The notes under the pieces: generated by a model
Database searches by the model: none
Told to the model about the DNA's origin: nothing
What the model saw: the letters and a program-made list of their open reading frames with translations, nothing else
Assembly (NCBI GenBank): GCA_003056425.1
Contig: PYVY01000006.1
Coordinates: forward strand, 1 to 64,000
Direction of reading: 5' to 3'
DNA: 64,000 nucleotides
From: Alteromonas indica
Lineage (GTDB): Bacteria; Pseudomonadota; Gammaproteobacteria; Enterobacterales; Alteromonadaceae
Translations under genes and position numbers: made by a program
Part shown: in pieces, positions 53,977-63,640 of the stretch
How the letters are laid out: every line of letters begins with the position of its first letter
How positions within the stretch are numbered: position 1 is the stretch's first letter

Positions 53977-54949
53977 TCAACGTAAAGGGTGCCATTTGGG
54001 TGGTTTTCTCAGTCTGGCCGCTTAGCAAATAATTAAATGCCCATTGACCCATCTCGTAGTGGGGAAGCGCCATGGTAGAGAGCGCCGGTTGCAGCAAACC
54101 GGGGATAGTATCCCAATCATCAAAACTGCCTATGCCGATATCTTTGCCAACCGTTAAGCCTAGTGCCTGAACCACAAAGTAAACTTCCACCGCCATAGGA
54201 TCCTGCCCACACAATATGGCGTCAGGCTTAAAACCGCGAATTAACTCTGCCGCCCGTTTGCGGGCAACGGAATACTCATTGTGTTCACTACCGATAATGA
54301 CTGATTCAATAATGAGGTTAGTTTTATCAGCGCCAAATTCGGCAAACGCGTCTTCAACACCTAATTTACGTAGCTTAGCAGCAATAATATTTTCGTTTAG
54401 ATTCAAGAAAACCAAACGCTTATAACCTTGACGCAACATGCTGAGGGTTATCTCTTTGGCTGCATTTCTTTCATCCGGAACGATGGAAGGATACGAGTTA
54501 GATAAATCGTAGCAATTTGCTAATACGGTGGGAAGCTCTTCGAAAGCGGATGGGAGTTTTACCGCTCTGTGATACATCGAAGCATAAATTACCCCTTCAG
54601 CACGATGCTGGAATAAATGGTTCAGCGCTCCATCCACACTGTATTTATTGATATTAACGTTTAATACCATGAGCTCTTTGTTGTTTTCCCACGCCAGGTC
54701 TTGGGCGCCGCGGATAAGGTCAAAGGTGTATGGAACCTTTAATAGCTCATCGGCAATAAATCCAATAACACCTGATTTTTTGCGGCGGGTTAATTGCGCC
54801 GCACGATTTGGCCTATACCCCAGCACTTGTATGGAATTAAGCACCTTTTCGCGGTTTTTTTGTTTAACGGTAGGATCATTGTTCACTACCCGGGATACCG
54901 TTTTGAAGGCAACTCCTGCATGCGCAGCGACATCTTTAATAGTCACCAT
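53957..54949 (-). CDS. LacI-family transcriptional regulator of the fructan locus
   Basis: 330 residues. The N-terminal helix-turn-helix MVTIKDVAAHAGVAFKTVSR is followed by the hinge (YRPNRAAQLTRRKKSGVIGF) and a periplasmic-binding-protein-like effector domain with DAILCGQDPMAVEV and IGIGSFDDWD. Position 2 of the hinge region and the fold are normal. It is encoded convergently, overlapping the last 20 bases of the permease gene, and is probably a CscR-like repressor responding to sucrose, fructose or a phosphate. A palindromic candidate operator lies before the susC-like gene. Confidence 0.92.
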   Translation of the reverse strand: MVTIKDVAAHAGVAFKTVSRVVNNDPTVKQKNREKVLNSIQVLGYRPNRAAQLTRRKKSGVIGFIADELLKVPYTFDLIRGAQDLAWENNKELMVLNVNINKYSVDGALNHLFQHRAEGVIYASMYHRAVKLPSAFEELPTVLANCYDLSNSYPSIVPDERNAAKEITLSMLRQGYKRLVFLNLNENIIAAKLRKLGVEDAFAEFGADKTNLIIESVIIGSEHNEYSVARKRAAELIRGFKPDAILCGQDPMAVEVYFVVQALGLTVGKDIGIGSFDDWDTIPGLLQPALSTMALPHYEMGQWAFNYLLSGQTEKTTQMAPFTLISRHSY

Positions 54950-55057
54950 TGAGGATCTTTTCCATGTATTATCGTCAAAATTAAAGCGTAAAGTTACACA
55001 AGTTTCGCAATGTTTACTATTAGTTCATCAATAGCGAATAAGGTTCAAAGTAGGCTC

Positions 55058-57237
55058 TCAATTGGTTTCATTAACTTGTGCTTTAACAAACCGATGCAGA
55101 AACTCATCCGCACTTACCGGCTCTCCGTAATAGTAACCTTGTGCTTCATCGCACCCATAATGTTGTAAAAACGCCTGTTGGTCGGGATTTTCCACTCCTT
55201 CAGCAATAATCGACAAACCAAAGCTTTTGCCTAAGTAAATGATAGTCTTCACTAACGCCGCGTTACCTTTATCGGCGGTGACATCGTGCATGAAGGTTTT
55301 ATCAATTTTGAGGCGGCTTACCGGGTACGTTTTTAATAAATTCAGCGCCGCAAAGTCCGTGCCGTAATCATCAAATGCTAACAGCACACCGAGCTCGCGC
55401 AGGGTATTAAGGCGGGCCACCGTATCCAACTCTTTTTGTAAAAAGGTGGTTTCGACAATCTCCAGCTCAAGCGATGCTGGCGATAGCTGGTGCTTATTCA
55501 GCGCTTTTGCTACAACGCCGGGAAACGCTTTGGAAGATAACTGCACATCGAACAGATTGATACCTATTCTAAATTCGGGGATATACGCTTGCCATTGTTT
55601 GGCGCGCTGGCAGGCTTCATCTAATATCCAGTCGCCTACCGACATGACAGCCTGTTTTTTGTTTAGCAATTCAATAAACTGGATTGGCTGAACAATACCC
55701 AGGGTAGGGTGCTGCCAACGCAAGAGCGCTTCTGCGCCTACCAGTTGGCCGGTAGCCAGTGAAATTTGTGGCTGAAAATACAAAACAAACTCTTGTTGCA
55801 TAATAGCCTGGCGCAGTTCTTTGCGTAACGCGCGCTGCTGATTAGCTACCTCCTTGAACGCCGGCTTGAATATTTCACAACGGTTTTTACCTTCGCTTTT
55901 GGCTTGGTATAACGCCAGGTCTGAGGCATTTAATAGCTCTTCAAGCTGGGCTCCGTGAGCGGGCGACTGGGCGATACCAATACTCATTCCTACGGCTACC
56001 GGATGGTCATTAATGATATGTGGTTGAGCCACATCGGCTATCAAAGAAGCGGCAATCGCAGTTGCCTGGTCTATCTCTATATCACAGAACAACAACGCAA
56101 ATTCATCGCCGCCTAAGCGAGCGATAGTAATTGGCTTTCCTGCGGCTCTTTTTATTCGTTTCGCCACCACTTTTAATAATTCATCGCCCGCGGCGTGACC
56201 CAAGGTGTCGTTTATTTCTTTAAAGCCGTCCAAATCTGCCAGTAATATCGTCACCGGTACAGCATCGTTTAACTGCGCCTCCGCTATCCGCTTCCAGGCA
56301 CTTCGGTTAGCCAGGCCGGTGAGCGCATCGGTAAGTGCAAGGCGTTTAAGTTTGGCATAGTTTTTACGCCGCTCAGTGGTATCTCTGACGATTAAACCGA
56401 TGCTTCTGCCGCCTTCTTCGAGCCAGGTAGAGAACGATAGTTCTGCGGGGAAGGTAGAGCCGTCTTTGCGTTTTGCAGTAACGTGTAAATTACGTTCAAA
56501 GAGGCTATCTGAAGCCAAAAACTGTTCTTTTAGCTGGCGAAAAAGAGCTAAACCAGACTCATCGGTTAAACGCTTAATACTGGTATTAAGGATCTCTTCC
56601 TGGCTATAACCAAATAACTGCGCCGCCGCATCGTTCCAAAAATTAATCAGGTCCGATAAATTGGTACATATAATGGCGTCCGGTGAGGTCGTTGCAATAT
56701 TCTGCCACTGGGTTTGGCCCACGTGGTGCAAATGGTTCAGACGCCATAGCTCAAGTTTATCCGTCACCACATTAGCTAAATTTTGTAGTAGGGCTACCTC
56801 TTTTTCGCCAAAGTCGTGGCGAGCTTTCGTATCGATAATGCACAACGTACCCAGTTTGAAGCCATTCGCGGAAACCAGCGGATAACCAAAATAGCTGCGG
56901 ATATGAGGGGCCCGGTGACCAGGGGATTATCTACAAACCGAGCGTCACTTAAGGCATCAGGCACCAATAACGGCCCAGTAGTTTCTGGCGCGATAGCATG
57001 CGCGCAAAATGAGATATCCCGAGGCGTTTCGCTCACCGCCAGACCGACTCTGGATTTAAAAAACTGACGCTTGTCGTCAACCAGCGAAATCAATGCTATA
57101 GGTACATCGAAAATTCGTGACGCAAGATCAGTCAGCTGGTCAAATTCGGGGGTGGCAGAGGTATCCAGCTGATAGCTTTGTAGTTCGCTAACGCGCCTAC
57201 GCTCTAAGTCCTGGGGCTGGTTTACATTGCTACTCAT
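55058..57237 (-). pseudogene. GAF-PAS-GGDEF-EAL cyclic-di-GMP protein with a frameshift
   Basis: Two overlapping frames (57237-56794 and 56845-55058) join into one gene of about 725 codons. The GAF domain (start to about 165) runs normally to VDNPLVTG, then shifts; adding one base in the GGGCCCC run at 56907-56913 restores HIRSYFGYPLVSANGFKLG. Next come a PAS domain (TTSPDAIICTN...FGYSQEEIL), GGDEF (ARLGGDEFALL, intact) and EAL (GAEALLRW, DDYGTDFAAL). It would make or break cyclic di-GMP. The single-base loss lies in a homopolymer-like run, so a sequencing error is possible; otherwise a shorter protein may start at an internal codon. Confidence 0.85.
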
Positions 57238-57441
57238 TCATATTCCCATATTATGTTGCACTGCAATATAACAACTACAGCGGATATGCCTAATTAAAAC
57301 GTGGGGGCTATAAGAACATTGGCAAGCGAGTCCGTTCAATAAGCTATAGCACACTATTTAAATTTTGTGGGTAAACGATCTCAATTCCCGCCCCCGCTCT
57401 ATAAATTTGACACCTAACGTCAAAAACCATTTGAGGTAACT

Positions 57442-58044
57442 ATGCAAGGTCTTACGCTGGGGAAGGGCTACATAGCCTACAAGCTAACCAATTTATTACG
57501 TTCTAAGGGCAGTACTAAAGGTAATGGTATAGTCACTTCGCAAACACTTAGCGCAGTTACCAAGCCACCTTCGGTAGTTGCGGCCACAGCCACGGCTTAT
57601 GTCGCGTCGCGCTATTCGGGGCACAAACAGCTAGAAGATACATTATTAAAAGCCACCTGTAGCGCAGCCCTCGCCGGGCTAGCCAATGCCGGGCTTAAAC
57701 GTCTTATTGGCAGAAAGCGCCCGCGAACCAATACCGGTCCGGCGTTTAAGGGCGCCACTTTAGATGATAGCCATAATTCAATGCCTTCAGGCCACGCGGC
57801 AGCGGTGGCGGCGGTAGCAGCAAGTATTCCAAAATCTTCCGGGCCGTTATTAGCGGCGGCCGCCGCTACGGCAGTTATTGGCCGTTCCCGGACAGGGCGC
57901 GATGCGCATCATTTTTCTGATGTACTGGTGGGAAGCTGTGTTGGGTTTGCGGCAGCGCAGGTGGTCAAACGCTTAGCCAAGCCAGTAACCGAAACAGTGA
58001 CCGAACAGGTTCACAAAGTTGAGGAAAAAATACATAACCGGTAA
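57442..58044 (+). CDS. PAP2-superfamily phosphatase
   Basis: 200 residues, with GAGGTAA before the ATG. The three PAP2 motifs are visible: KRLIGRKRPR (KxxxxxxRP), SMPSGHA (PSGH) and SRTGRDAHHFSDVLVG (SRxxxxxHxxxD). It has Ala-rich hydrophobic helices between them and a charged tail (about 175-200, TVTEQVHKVEEKIHNR). Members remove phosphate from lipids such as phosphatidate or undecaprenyl pyrophosphate in the membrane. It is a single gene followed by a strong terminator. Confidence 0.9.
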   Translation: MQGLTLGKGYIAYKLTNLLRSKGSTKGNGIVTSQTLSAVTKPPSVVAATATAYVASRYSGHKQLEDTLLKATCSAALAGLANAGLKRLIGRKRPRTNTGPAFKGATLDDSHNSMPSGHAAAVAAVAASIPKSSGPLLAAAAATAVIGRSRTGRDAHHFSDVLVGSCVGFAAAQVVKRLAKPVTETVTEQVHKVEEKIHNR

Positions 58045-58080
58045 GGCCCGGACGTTACCGAAAGGTAATCTGCCAATAGG

Positions 58081-58118
58081 AAAAAAGTAGCAACGCCTCA
58101 TCGGCTTGCTACTTTTTT
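58081..58118. terminator. Strong bidirectional terminator
   Basis: AAAAAGTAGCAA (58082-58093) pairs with TTGCTACTTTTT (58106-58117) around a 12-base loop, with runs of A and T on both sides. It serves the PAP2 gene and the convergent esterase gene. Confidence 0.92.
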
Positions 58119-58139
58119 TACGCCTGAAAGGTTATCTAA

Positions 58140-60056
58140 TTAAGGGCAATTGCCGGGTTGCCACTGGTTATTATCTGTGGAATTCAACATTGTTATCCCA
58201 TATGTTGAACCTGCTAGTGGGGCATCCGATCCCTGGGCAAAATAATCTGGCGCATAAGGGTTTCCTGTGCTGTAAGCTCTGCCGGCCATTTTATGATAGT
58301 AATTGTAAGTACTGTACTGTACACAAGTATTCTCGTCTACCGGCGGCGGCTGGCCTCCTGTCGAACCATCTGCGCTACAGGCTTGTACCGGCCCGGTGCA
58401 ACTGGCATCGCTGTCCTGCCACTGACATTGACTGGAATTGGCGGACACTTCACGTAACGTAAAAGCGGATGTACTGTATTCCAGATAGCAATTTGCGTAA
58501 TTCGTATATGCCAGCCTTCCAGCACTTATATGCTGATCAAGGGTGGCAGTTTTACCCGCATCAATAGTAAATTCCACCGTTTCGCTGGCGCTCAGGCCGG
58601 TGTCATCTACTGCTGTTATGGTGGCGCTATTACTGCCTCCTGGTAGCGCACATCCGGTGGCAACGTAGCGGTTTTCCTGGAGCGCAGCGGGAATACTGGT
58701 AGCGCCAAATACCACCGTCACTGTGGCTATATCATTATTAATATCCGCCACATCAGCGCTGAGGGTGGCGCACTGCTCGCTGACACTAACCAGTATGTTC
58801 GACAATGTCGGCGCAGCAGGGGCGGGGGGCGGTCCTATACGGACATAGCGAATAACCGGGGCAGAATCCTTTCCGGCATTATCAGTAGCGATAATGGTAA
58901 CTTTATATAAGTCGTTCGTCAGTGCGCTGCTACTAATGGTAAAGTCACCCGCGCTGTTAACCGAACTGGTATCGCTTTGCAGGTTGTCATTACTGCCGGC
59001 ATAACTGATCAGCACCTGGCTCACACTGCCCTGCGCATCTATTGCGGTACCACTGACTTCGATAGTATTGCCTACTACCTGAACATTAATATTACTCAAC
59101 GCTGGGCCAGTATTGCGATCAACCCGCAGATTATAGGTAGCGAAATATTCGCCAAGGTAGTCTGCATAGTTGATGCTGTTGCCGCTGATGTATGCACCAC
59201 TGGCACCCGCGCCCCCAGACCACGCGTGGTCCACATTATTAAACCACAATTTGGATACCCGACCATCTTGCCACAAGGTTTCATCTGCCGTGCGTGAAGG
59301 CCCATCGCTGATTACCTGGCTAGCTGGTAGCTCACTTACGCCATACAACTCAGCCATGCCGCTGGCGTTTTGCTCGTTATAGCAAAGATTCACCGTTGAA
59401 TCCTGGTCGCCCTGGGCGATAGAGGCAAGCTGCGTATCAAAATAACTGCTGTAACCTGCGCCATACTGAGCGCAGCGTGCTGCTACGTTGGCCGTTTCAC
59501 ACGGGCCCAATGCTCCGTTAGAACTGGTACCAATGCTGGGACCTGCACTGATGCCCATGCCGGCAAATACATCGGGCGCTAAGCAAGCTGTGGTATTGGC
59601 AAACGCCGCACCAGAGGATAGGCCGGCAATATATACCTGTTGTTCGTCGATATTCCGGGTCGCGTCGTTGGCCATGGTTTGGGCCAGTGCAATCAGATTT
59701 TTATAGTCGCCATTGCTACGCGATTTGGCGCCTTGCCAATAAGACCAGCAACTAAAACCCGCTTTGTTCATCGCATCAGGTACCGCTATTACCATACCAT
59801 GGCGTTCAGCAGCGGCTTCCAGATTAGCGCTAAGATAAGCACTTACTGGCTGCACGCAGCCATGTAACACAATCAGCAGTGCCTTACCTTCGCCAATTGA
59901 TGAGTTGCTATCTGGTGTATAGATATTCACGGTATTAAAGCCGCCAAGCGACTGATTATTTTGCCAAGTGCCGGCCCCGGCATGAGCGGGCAATAGTATG
60001 CTTATGAGTAACCCCAGACGGAGTAAAGCAAAAGGGATAAAACGGGTGTTTATCAT
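58140..60056 (-). CDS. Secreted PHB-depolymerase-family esterase with Ig-like repeats
   Basis: 638 residues from the ATG at 60056. The signal peptide ends near LLPAHAGA. The catalytic domain (about 25-320) has the oxyanion region LLIVLHGCVQP, the Ser in GLSSGAAFAN and the His in NNVDHAWSGG, as in the LpqC/PhaZ-like esterase group. Two Ig-like (fibronectin-like) domains follow (about 330-510), then a Cys-containing C-terminal module (from KTATLDQHISAGRL) that may bind polymer. The extra domains suggest a bulky extracellular substrate such as polyhydroxyalkanoate or feruloylated polysaccharide. The substrate is not shown by sequence. Confidence 0.88.
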   Translation of the reverse strand: MINTRFIPFALLRLGLLISILLPAHAGAGTWQNNQSLGGFNTVNIYTPDSNSSIGEGKALLIVLHGCVQPVSAYLSANLEAAAERHGMVIAVPDAMNKAGFSCWSYWQGAKSRSNGDYKNLIALAQTMANDATRNIDEQQVYIAGLSSGAAFANTTACLAPDVFAGMGISAGPSIGTSSNGALGPCETANVAARCAQYGAGYSSYFDTQLASIAQGDQDSTVNLCYNEQNASGMAELYGVSELPASQVISDGPSRTADETLWQDGRVSKLWFNNVDHAWSGGAGASGAYISGNSINYADYLGEYFATYNLRVDRNTGPALSNINVQVVGNTIEVSGTAIDAQGSVSQVLISYAGSNDNLQSDTSSVNSAGDFTISSSALTNDLYKVTIIATDNAGKDSAPVIRYVRIGPPPAPAAPTLSNILVSVSEQCATLSADVADINNDIATVTVVFGATSIPAALQENRYVATGCALPGGSNSATITAVDDTGLSASETVEFTIDAGKTATLDQHISAGRLAYTNYANCYLEYSTSAFTLREVSANSSQCQWQDSDASCTGPVQACSADGSTGGQPPPVDENTCVQYSTYNYYHKMAGRAYSTGNPYAPDYFAQGSDAPLAGSTYGITMLNSTDNNQWQPGNCP

Positions 60057-60507
60057 GGTGTGTCCACTGTCGTTAACGTTTAAATGTAAATGACCAGGGC
60101 ACCACGGCTGCGTAGGCAATTTCTCACAATGTGCGATAGGTCACAGGTTGCTGTTGTACTTCATCCCTATCGACTATAGGGGCTAACTAACGTGGCGGCT
60201 GTAGACCTTTAGTACTGTGCTAACCCCAAAAACAACTACAAGTGGTGACGGCCTGAGGTAACCGTATCCCGTCACTTTGCATCTTGCGCCCTGGGTAATA
60301 AAGGTGCGGATAATCATTAAATTGGCGTTCAAGTATTGTTATCAATACGTTAACTTTATACTTTCGCCTACATTTGGCCTGACCAGCTTTTAATATACTT
60401 GTCTGGGTATAAGCTAATGCTATAGCCGGACAGGTGTGTGAGTAACCTGGGCTGGTTAAACACATAGGTTTACGGCCGGGGATAGGTAGAAAAGGGCAAA
60501 ACACGTA
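60057..60507. other. Intergenic region upstream of two divergent genes
   Basis: About 450 bases with no supported frame. The minus-strand frame at 60220-60537 is a shadow over the start of the plus-strand gene. Promoters for both sides must lie here. Confidence 0.45.
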
Positions 60508-60813
60508 ATGAATATTATCAGTGAAGGCAAAACCCATCCAAACTACTGCGAAGCAAGCTTGTTTTTGCTGGCATCCATGCTGAGCGAGTTTTTTAGTGAA
60601 ACAATGAGCTCGGTTGAACTTAGCGCAAGTAAAGTAAAAGCTACATTACGAGGTAATCGAACGCTCACTGTTTACGCCAGTGGAATAGATAGCTTTTTGA
60701 GTATTTTCACACATGGCCTGGCTACGGATGTGTACAACATCCAAAAAGACGTAGATGGCTGGGTAATAAGCAGCGATAAGCTACAACAGGGTATGTTGAT
60801 GCGAATTGAGTAA
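60508..60813 (+). CDS. Small protein of unknown function
   Basis: 101 residues beginning MNIISEGKTHPNYCEASLFL, with AAGGG about 10 bases upstream. It is predicted soluble, with an amphipathic helix (LLASMLSEFFSETM) and then beta strands (VKATLRGNRTLTVYASG). No family is recognised. The composition is protein-like throughout and it stands alone on its strand with the next small gene 153 bases on. Confidence 0.6.
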   Translation: MNIISEGKTHPNYCEASLFLLASMLSEFFSETMSSVELSASKVKATLRGNRTLTVYASGIDSFLSIFTHGLATDVYNIQKDVDGWVISSDKLQQGMLMRIE

Positions 60814-60966
60814 CCCGATAATGGCAATAAGGGAAAAAGGCGCCGGATGGAGGGTCGTTTTCCTTAAACTCGTGGGCTGGCCCTGAGTTTTTTATACTTT
60901 TGTTGAATGTTTATCTGTGGGCGTTTAGCGCAAAATTTAAAAAAAACTTAGCATCCGGATGCATTT

Positions 60967-61299
60967 ATGCAACCTTCATCTTTTGACGTAGATTCAGCCG
61001 AAAATACACCCAACATGTTAACCAAACAGTGTATTGAAGAATTTGCTTCAGGGCATGGGTTGATGATTAAAAATATCACACCCGCCAATACCAACGCTAT
61101 GGTGGCGCAACTGCACGACAACGGCGTGATATTCGCTCAAGCTGTTACCCATAAAAACTGTATTCTTGAACATAAAATTAATAACAAAGCGATGCAGCAT
61201 TATGAAGCTATGCTATCAGAAGGTGTTTTTCTATTTACTCGTTTGTCAGCAAACTTGCCCACCAGTTTTAGCACCAGAGACTGGCTAATCAGCTTTTAA
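60967..61299 (+). CDS. Small protein of unknown function
   Basis: 110 residues from an ATG with GGAT seven bases upstream. It contains a protein-like middle (MLTKQCIEEFASGHGLMIKN, then NAMVAQLHDNGVIFAQAVTH) and ends SFSTRDWLISF. No membrane segment or signal peptide. No family recognised. It lies convergent to the flavoprotein gene. Confidence 0.6.
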   Translation: MQPSSFDVDSAENTPNMLTKQCIEEFASGHGLMIKNITPANTNAMVAQLHDNGVIFAQAVTHKNCILEHKINNKAMQHYEAMLSEGVFLFTRLSANLPTSFSTRDWLISF

Positions 61300-61344
61300 G
61301 ACTACACGCTACCCCACCAGCGCAAGGCGGCAGTGGGCCGCCCT

Positions 61345-62949
61345 TTAGTGCTCTAACATTGCCAACGCGACGGCTTCAGCGACCCGAATTCCATCTATTC
61401 CCGCAGACCAGATTCCCCCGGCGTATCCGGCTCCCTCGCCGGCCGGATAAAGTCCCTGTATATTCACACTTTGATAATCAGCACCGCGCTTAATACACAC
61501 TGGCGAAGAAGTACGGGTTTCAACCCCCGTCAGTAATCCATCACGCTTCGCGAACCCCTTGATTTGTTTATCAAACGCAGGGATTGCTTCGCGTATAGAC
61601 TGGCTAACATATTCAGGAACCACTTTACTCAAGTCGGTTAAGGTAACACCTGGGGTGTAAGAGGGTGCTACATCTCCCAAACCCGTACTGGCTTGGCCCT
61701 CTAAAAAGTCGCCAATTAGCTGGGCCGGGGCATGATAGTTCTCACCGCCTGCGGTATAGGCTAGCTCTTCCAGGCGCCGCTGTAATTCAATGCCTGCCAG
61801 GGGGTGACCGGGAAAGTCCTGTTCTGGTGTAATTCCCACCACAATTGCACTGTTAGCATTGCGTTCGTGACGCGAATACTGGCTCATACCATTGGTAACT
61901 ACACGCCCTGGTTCAGATGCTGCAGCCACCACGGTGCCGCCCGGGCACATACAAAAACTGTATACCGTGCGGCCATTTTTGCAGTGGTGAACCAGCTTAT
62001 AGTCGGCCGCTCCTAAAAGAGGATTGCCAGCATTATCACCAAACCGGCACTGGTCAATCATACTTTGTTCGTGCTCAATTCTAAAACCAATAGAAAATGG
62101 CTTTGCTTCGATATAAACGCCCTGTTCATAAAGCGCTTTAAAAGTGTCTCGTGCACTGTGGCCTACCGCCAGCACGACATGACGGGTGGCCAGATATTGG
62201 TCGTCCGACAAATATAAGCCATGAATTTTGTCGTTCTGTATATCCAGTTTTTCCACGCGGGTACTAAACCGAATTTCTCCACCCAGCGCAATAATTTGCG
62301 CGCGCATTTTTTCCACCATATTAACCAGCTTGAATGTCCCGATATGGGGCTTGCTGACATACATGATTTCTTCCGGGGCTCCCGCTGCTACAAATTCGTG
62401 CAACACTTTACGCCCGTAATGTTTGCGATCCTTTACCTGACTATACAGCTTGCCATCTGAAAAGGTGCCTGCTCCGCCTTCACCAAACTGTACGTTAGAC
62501 TCAGGATTAAGCGGTTGCTTACGCCAAAACCCAAACGTGTCTTTGGTACGTTCACGTACCGCTTTACCACGCTCCAGGACAATAGGCTTATAGCCCATCT
62601 GGGCAAGTATTAATGCGGCGAACAGCCCGCAAGGTCCCAGGCCTACCACTACCGGGCGGTGGGCTAAGTTGGCCGGAGCCTGAGCCACAAATTTATACTG
62701 CATATCTGGGGTGATCCTGACCCGCGGATCCTGGCTGAATTGCTGTAACAGTTCAGCTTCGTTTGTCACCTCAATATCCAGCGTATAAATAAGCTGAATA
62801 TCTTTATTATTGCGTGCGTCATACCCCCGTTTAAAAACGGTTACCGCGGTCAGGTTGGCTTTATCCAGCTTTAGTCTTGCCAGCACGGCCTGTTCAAGCG
62901 CTTGCTCGTTATGGTCAAGGGGTAATTTAATATCGGTTAAACGCAGCAT
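61345..62949 (-). CDS. FAD-dependent dehydrogenase of the COG2509 type
   Basis: 534 residues. An N-terminal domain of about 95 residues (MLRLTDIKLPLDHNEQALEQ) precedes the FAD-binding GxGxxG (VVVGLGPCGLFAALIL, about 99-114). Family signs follow: NVQFGEGGAGTFSDGKLYS, GTFKLVNMVEKM, AVGHSARDT, and a C-terminal LYPAGEGAGYAGGI with a second FAD contact. Members are NAD(P)/FAD-dependent oxidoreductases of unknown substrate found widely in bacteria. It is a single gene with an intact frame. Confidence 0.9.
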   Translation of the reverse strand: MLRLTDIKLPLDHNEQALEQAVLARLKLDKANLTAVTVFKRGYDARNNKDIQLIYTLDIEVTNEAELLQQFSQDPRVRITPDMQYKFVAQAPANLAHRPVVVGLGPCGLFAALILAQMGYKPIVLERGKAVRERTKDTFGFWRKQPLNPESNVQFGEGGAGTFSDGKLYSQVKDRKHYGRKVLHEFVAAGAPEEIMYVSKPHIGTFKLVNMVEKMRAQIIALGGEIRFSTRVEKLDIQNDKIHGLYLSDDQYLATRHVVLAVGHSARDTFKALYEQGVYIEAKPFSIGFRIEHEQSMIDQCRFGDNAGNPLLGAADYKLVHHCKNGRTVYSFCMCPGGTVVAAASEPGRVVTNGMSQYSRHERNANSAIVVGITPEQDFPGHPLAGIELQRRLEELAYTAGGENYHAPAQLIGDFLEGQASTGLGDVAPSYTPGVTLTDLSKVVPEYVSQSIREAIPAFDKQIKGFAKRDGLLTGVETRTSSPVCIKRGADYQSVNIQGLYPAGEGAGYAGGIWSAGIDGIRVAEAVALAMLEH

Positions 62950-63135
62950 AATACAGTTACTCTTTAAAACACCGGACAGCCTTTTCTGCCAGGGCCGGGC
63001 ATTTTAAATGACTTATCTCGCTTAAGATAGGCCGAATGCAGCAATCATTGCGGCAAAATGGTAAGAAAACTTGTGTTTTAACGACGCTACTTTAGACTTG
63101 TCAGCCATGCAAAATAATGAACAACTTGGCCTGCT

Positions 63136-63459
63136 ATGACCTTTGTAGTGACCGACAACTGCATCAACTGTAAATATACAGATTGTGTTGCAGTATGCCC
63201 TGTAGATGCCTTTTTCGAGGGCCCTAATTTTCTGGCAATTGATCCGGCTATTTGTATAGATTGCGCACTCTGTGTGCCTGAATGCCCGGCTGACGCTATT
63301 ATCCAGGACACCCATATAAGCCCCGATCAGGCTGCTTTTTTAGCGCTGAACGAGGAGTTAGCTCAGCAGTGGCCCAATATCACCGAACTCAAGCCAGCGC
63401 CGGCGGATGCCGATGAGTGGAACGGTGTGGCAGATAAAATCGGCTTACTTAAATATTAG
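63136..63459 (+). CDS. fdxA: FdxA-type seven-iron ferredoxin
   Basis: 107 residues, the usual size. It starts [20 protein letters not shown] and has two Cys clusters: [18 protein letters not shown] (3Fe-4S side) and [16 protein letters not shown] (4Fe-4S side). The long C-terminal tail is typical of FdxA ([15 protein letters not shown]). It carries electrons in the cytosol; the partner enzymes are unknown. The ribosome site before the ATG at 63136 is weak. Frames on the other strand here are shadows. Confidence 0.95.
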   Translation: MTFVVTDNCINCKYTDCVAVCPVDAFFEGPNFLAIDPAICIDCALCVPECPADAIIQDTHISPDQAAFLALNEELAQQWPNITELKPAPADADEWNGVADKIGLLKY

Positions 63460-63640
63460 TCTAAAGATCGTCGCGTTTGGGTAGCGGTCCAGGTCGAACG
63501 GCTGTTGCCGCAGCAGGATTAGGTGCCCCCGGCGATAGCACCTTAGCCGTCTCGGGCAGGCAGATTTTCATCATGCTATCAGAACAAGGCGGGTTCGAGC
63601 CGGACAGGCTTAGATATTATGAGTACGAAAACAGGTTATT

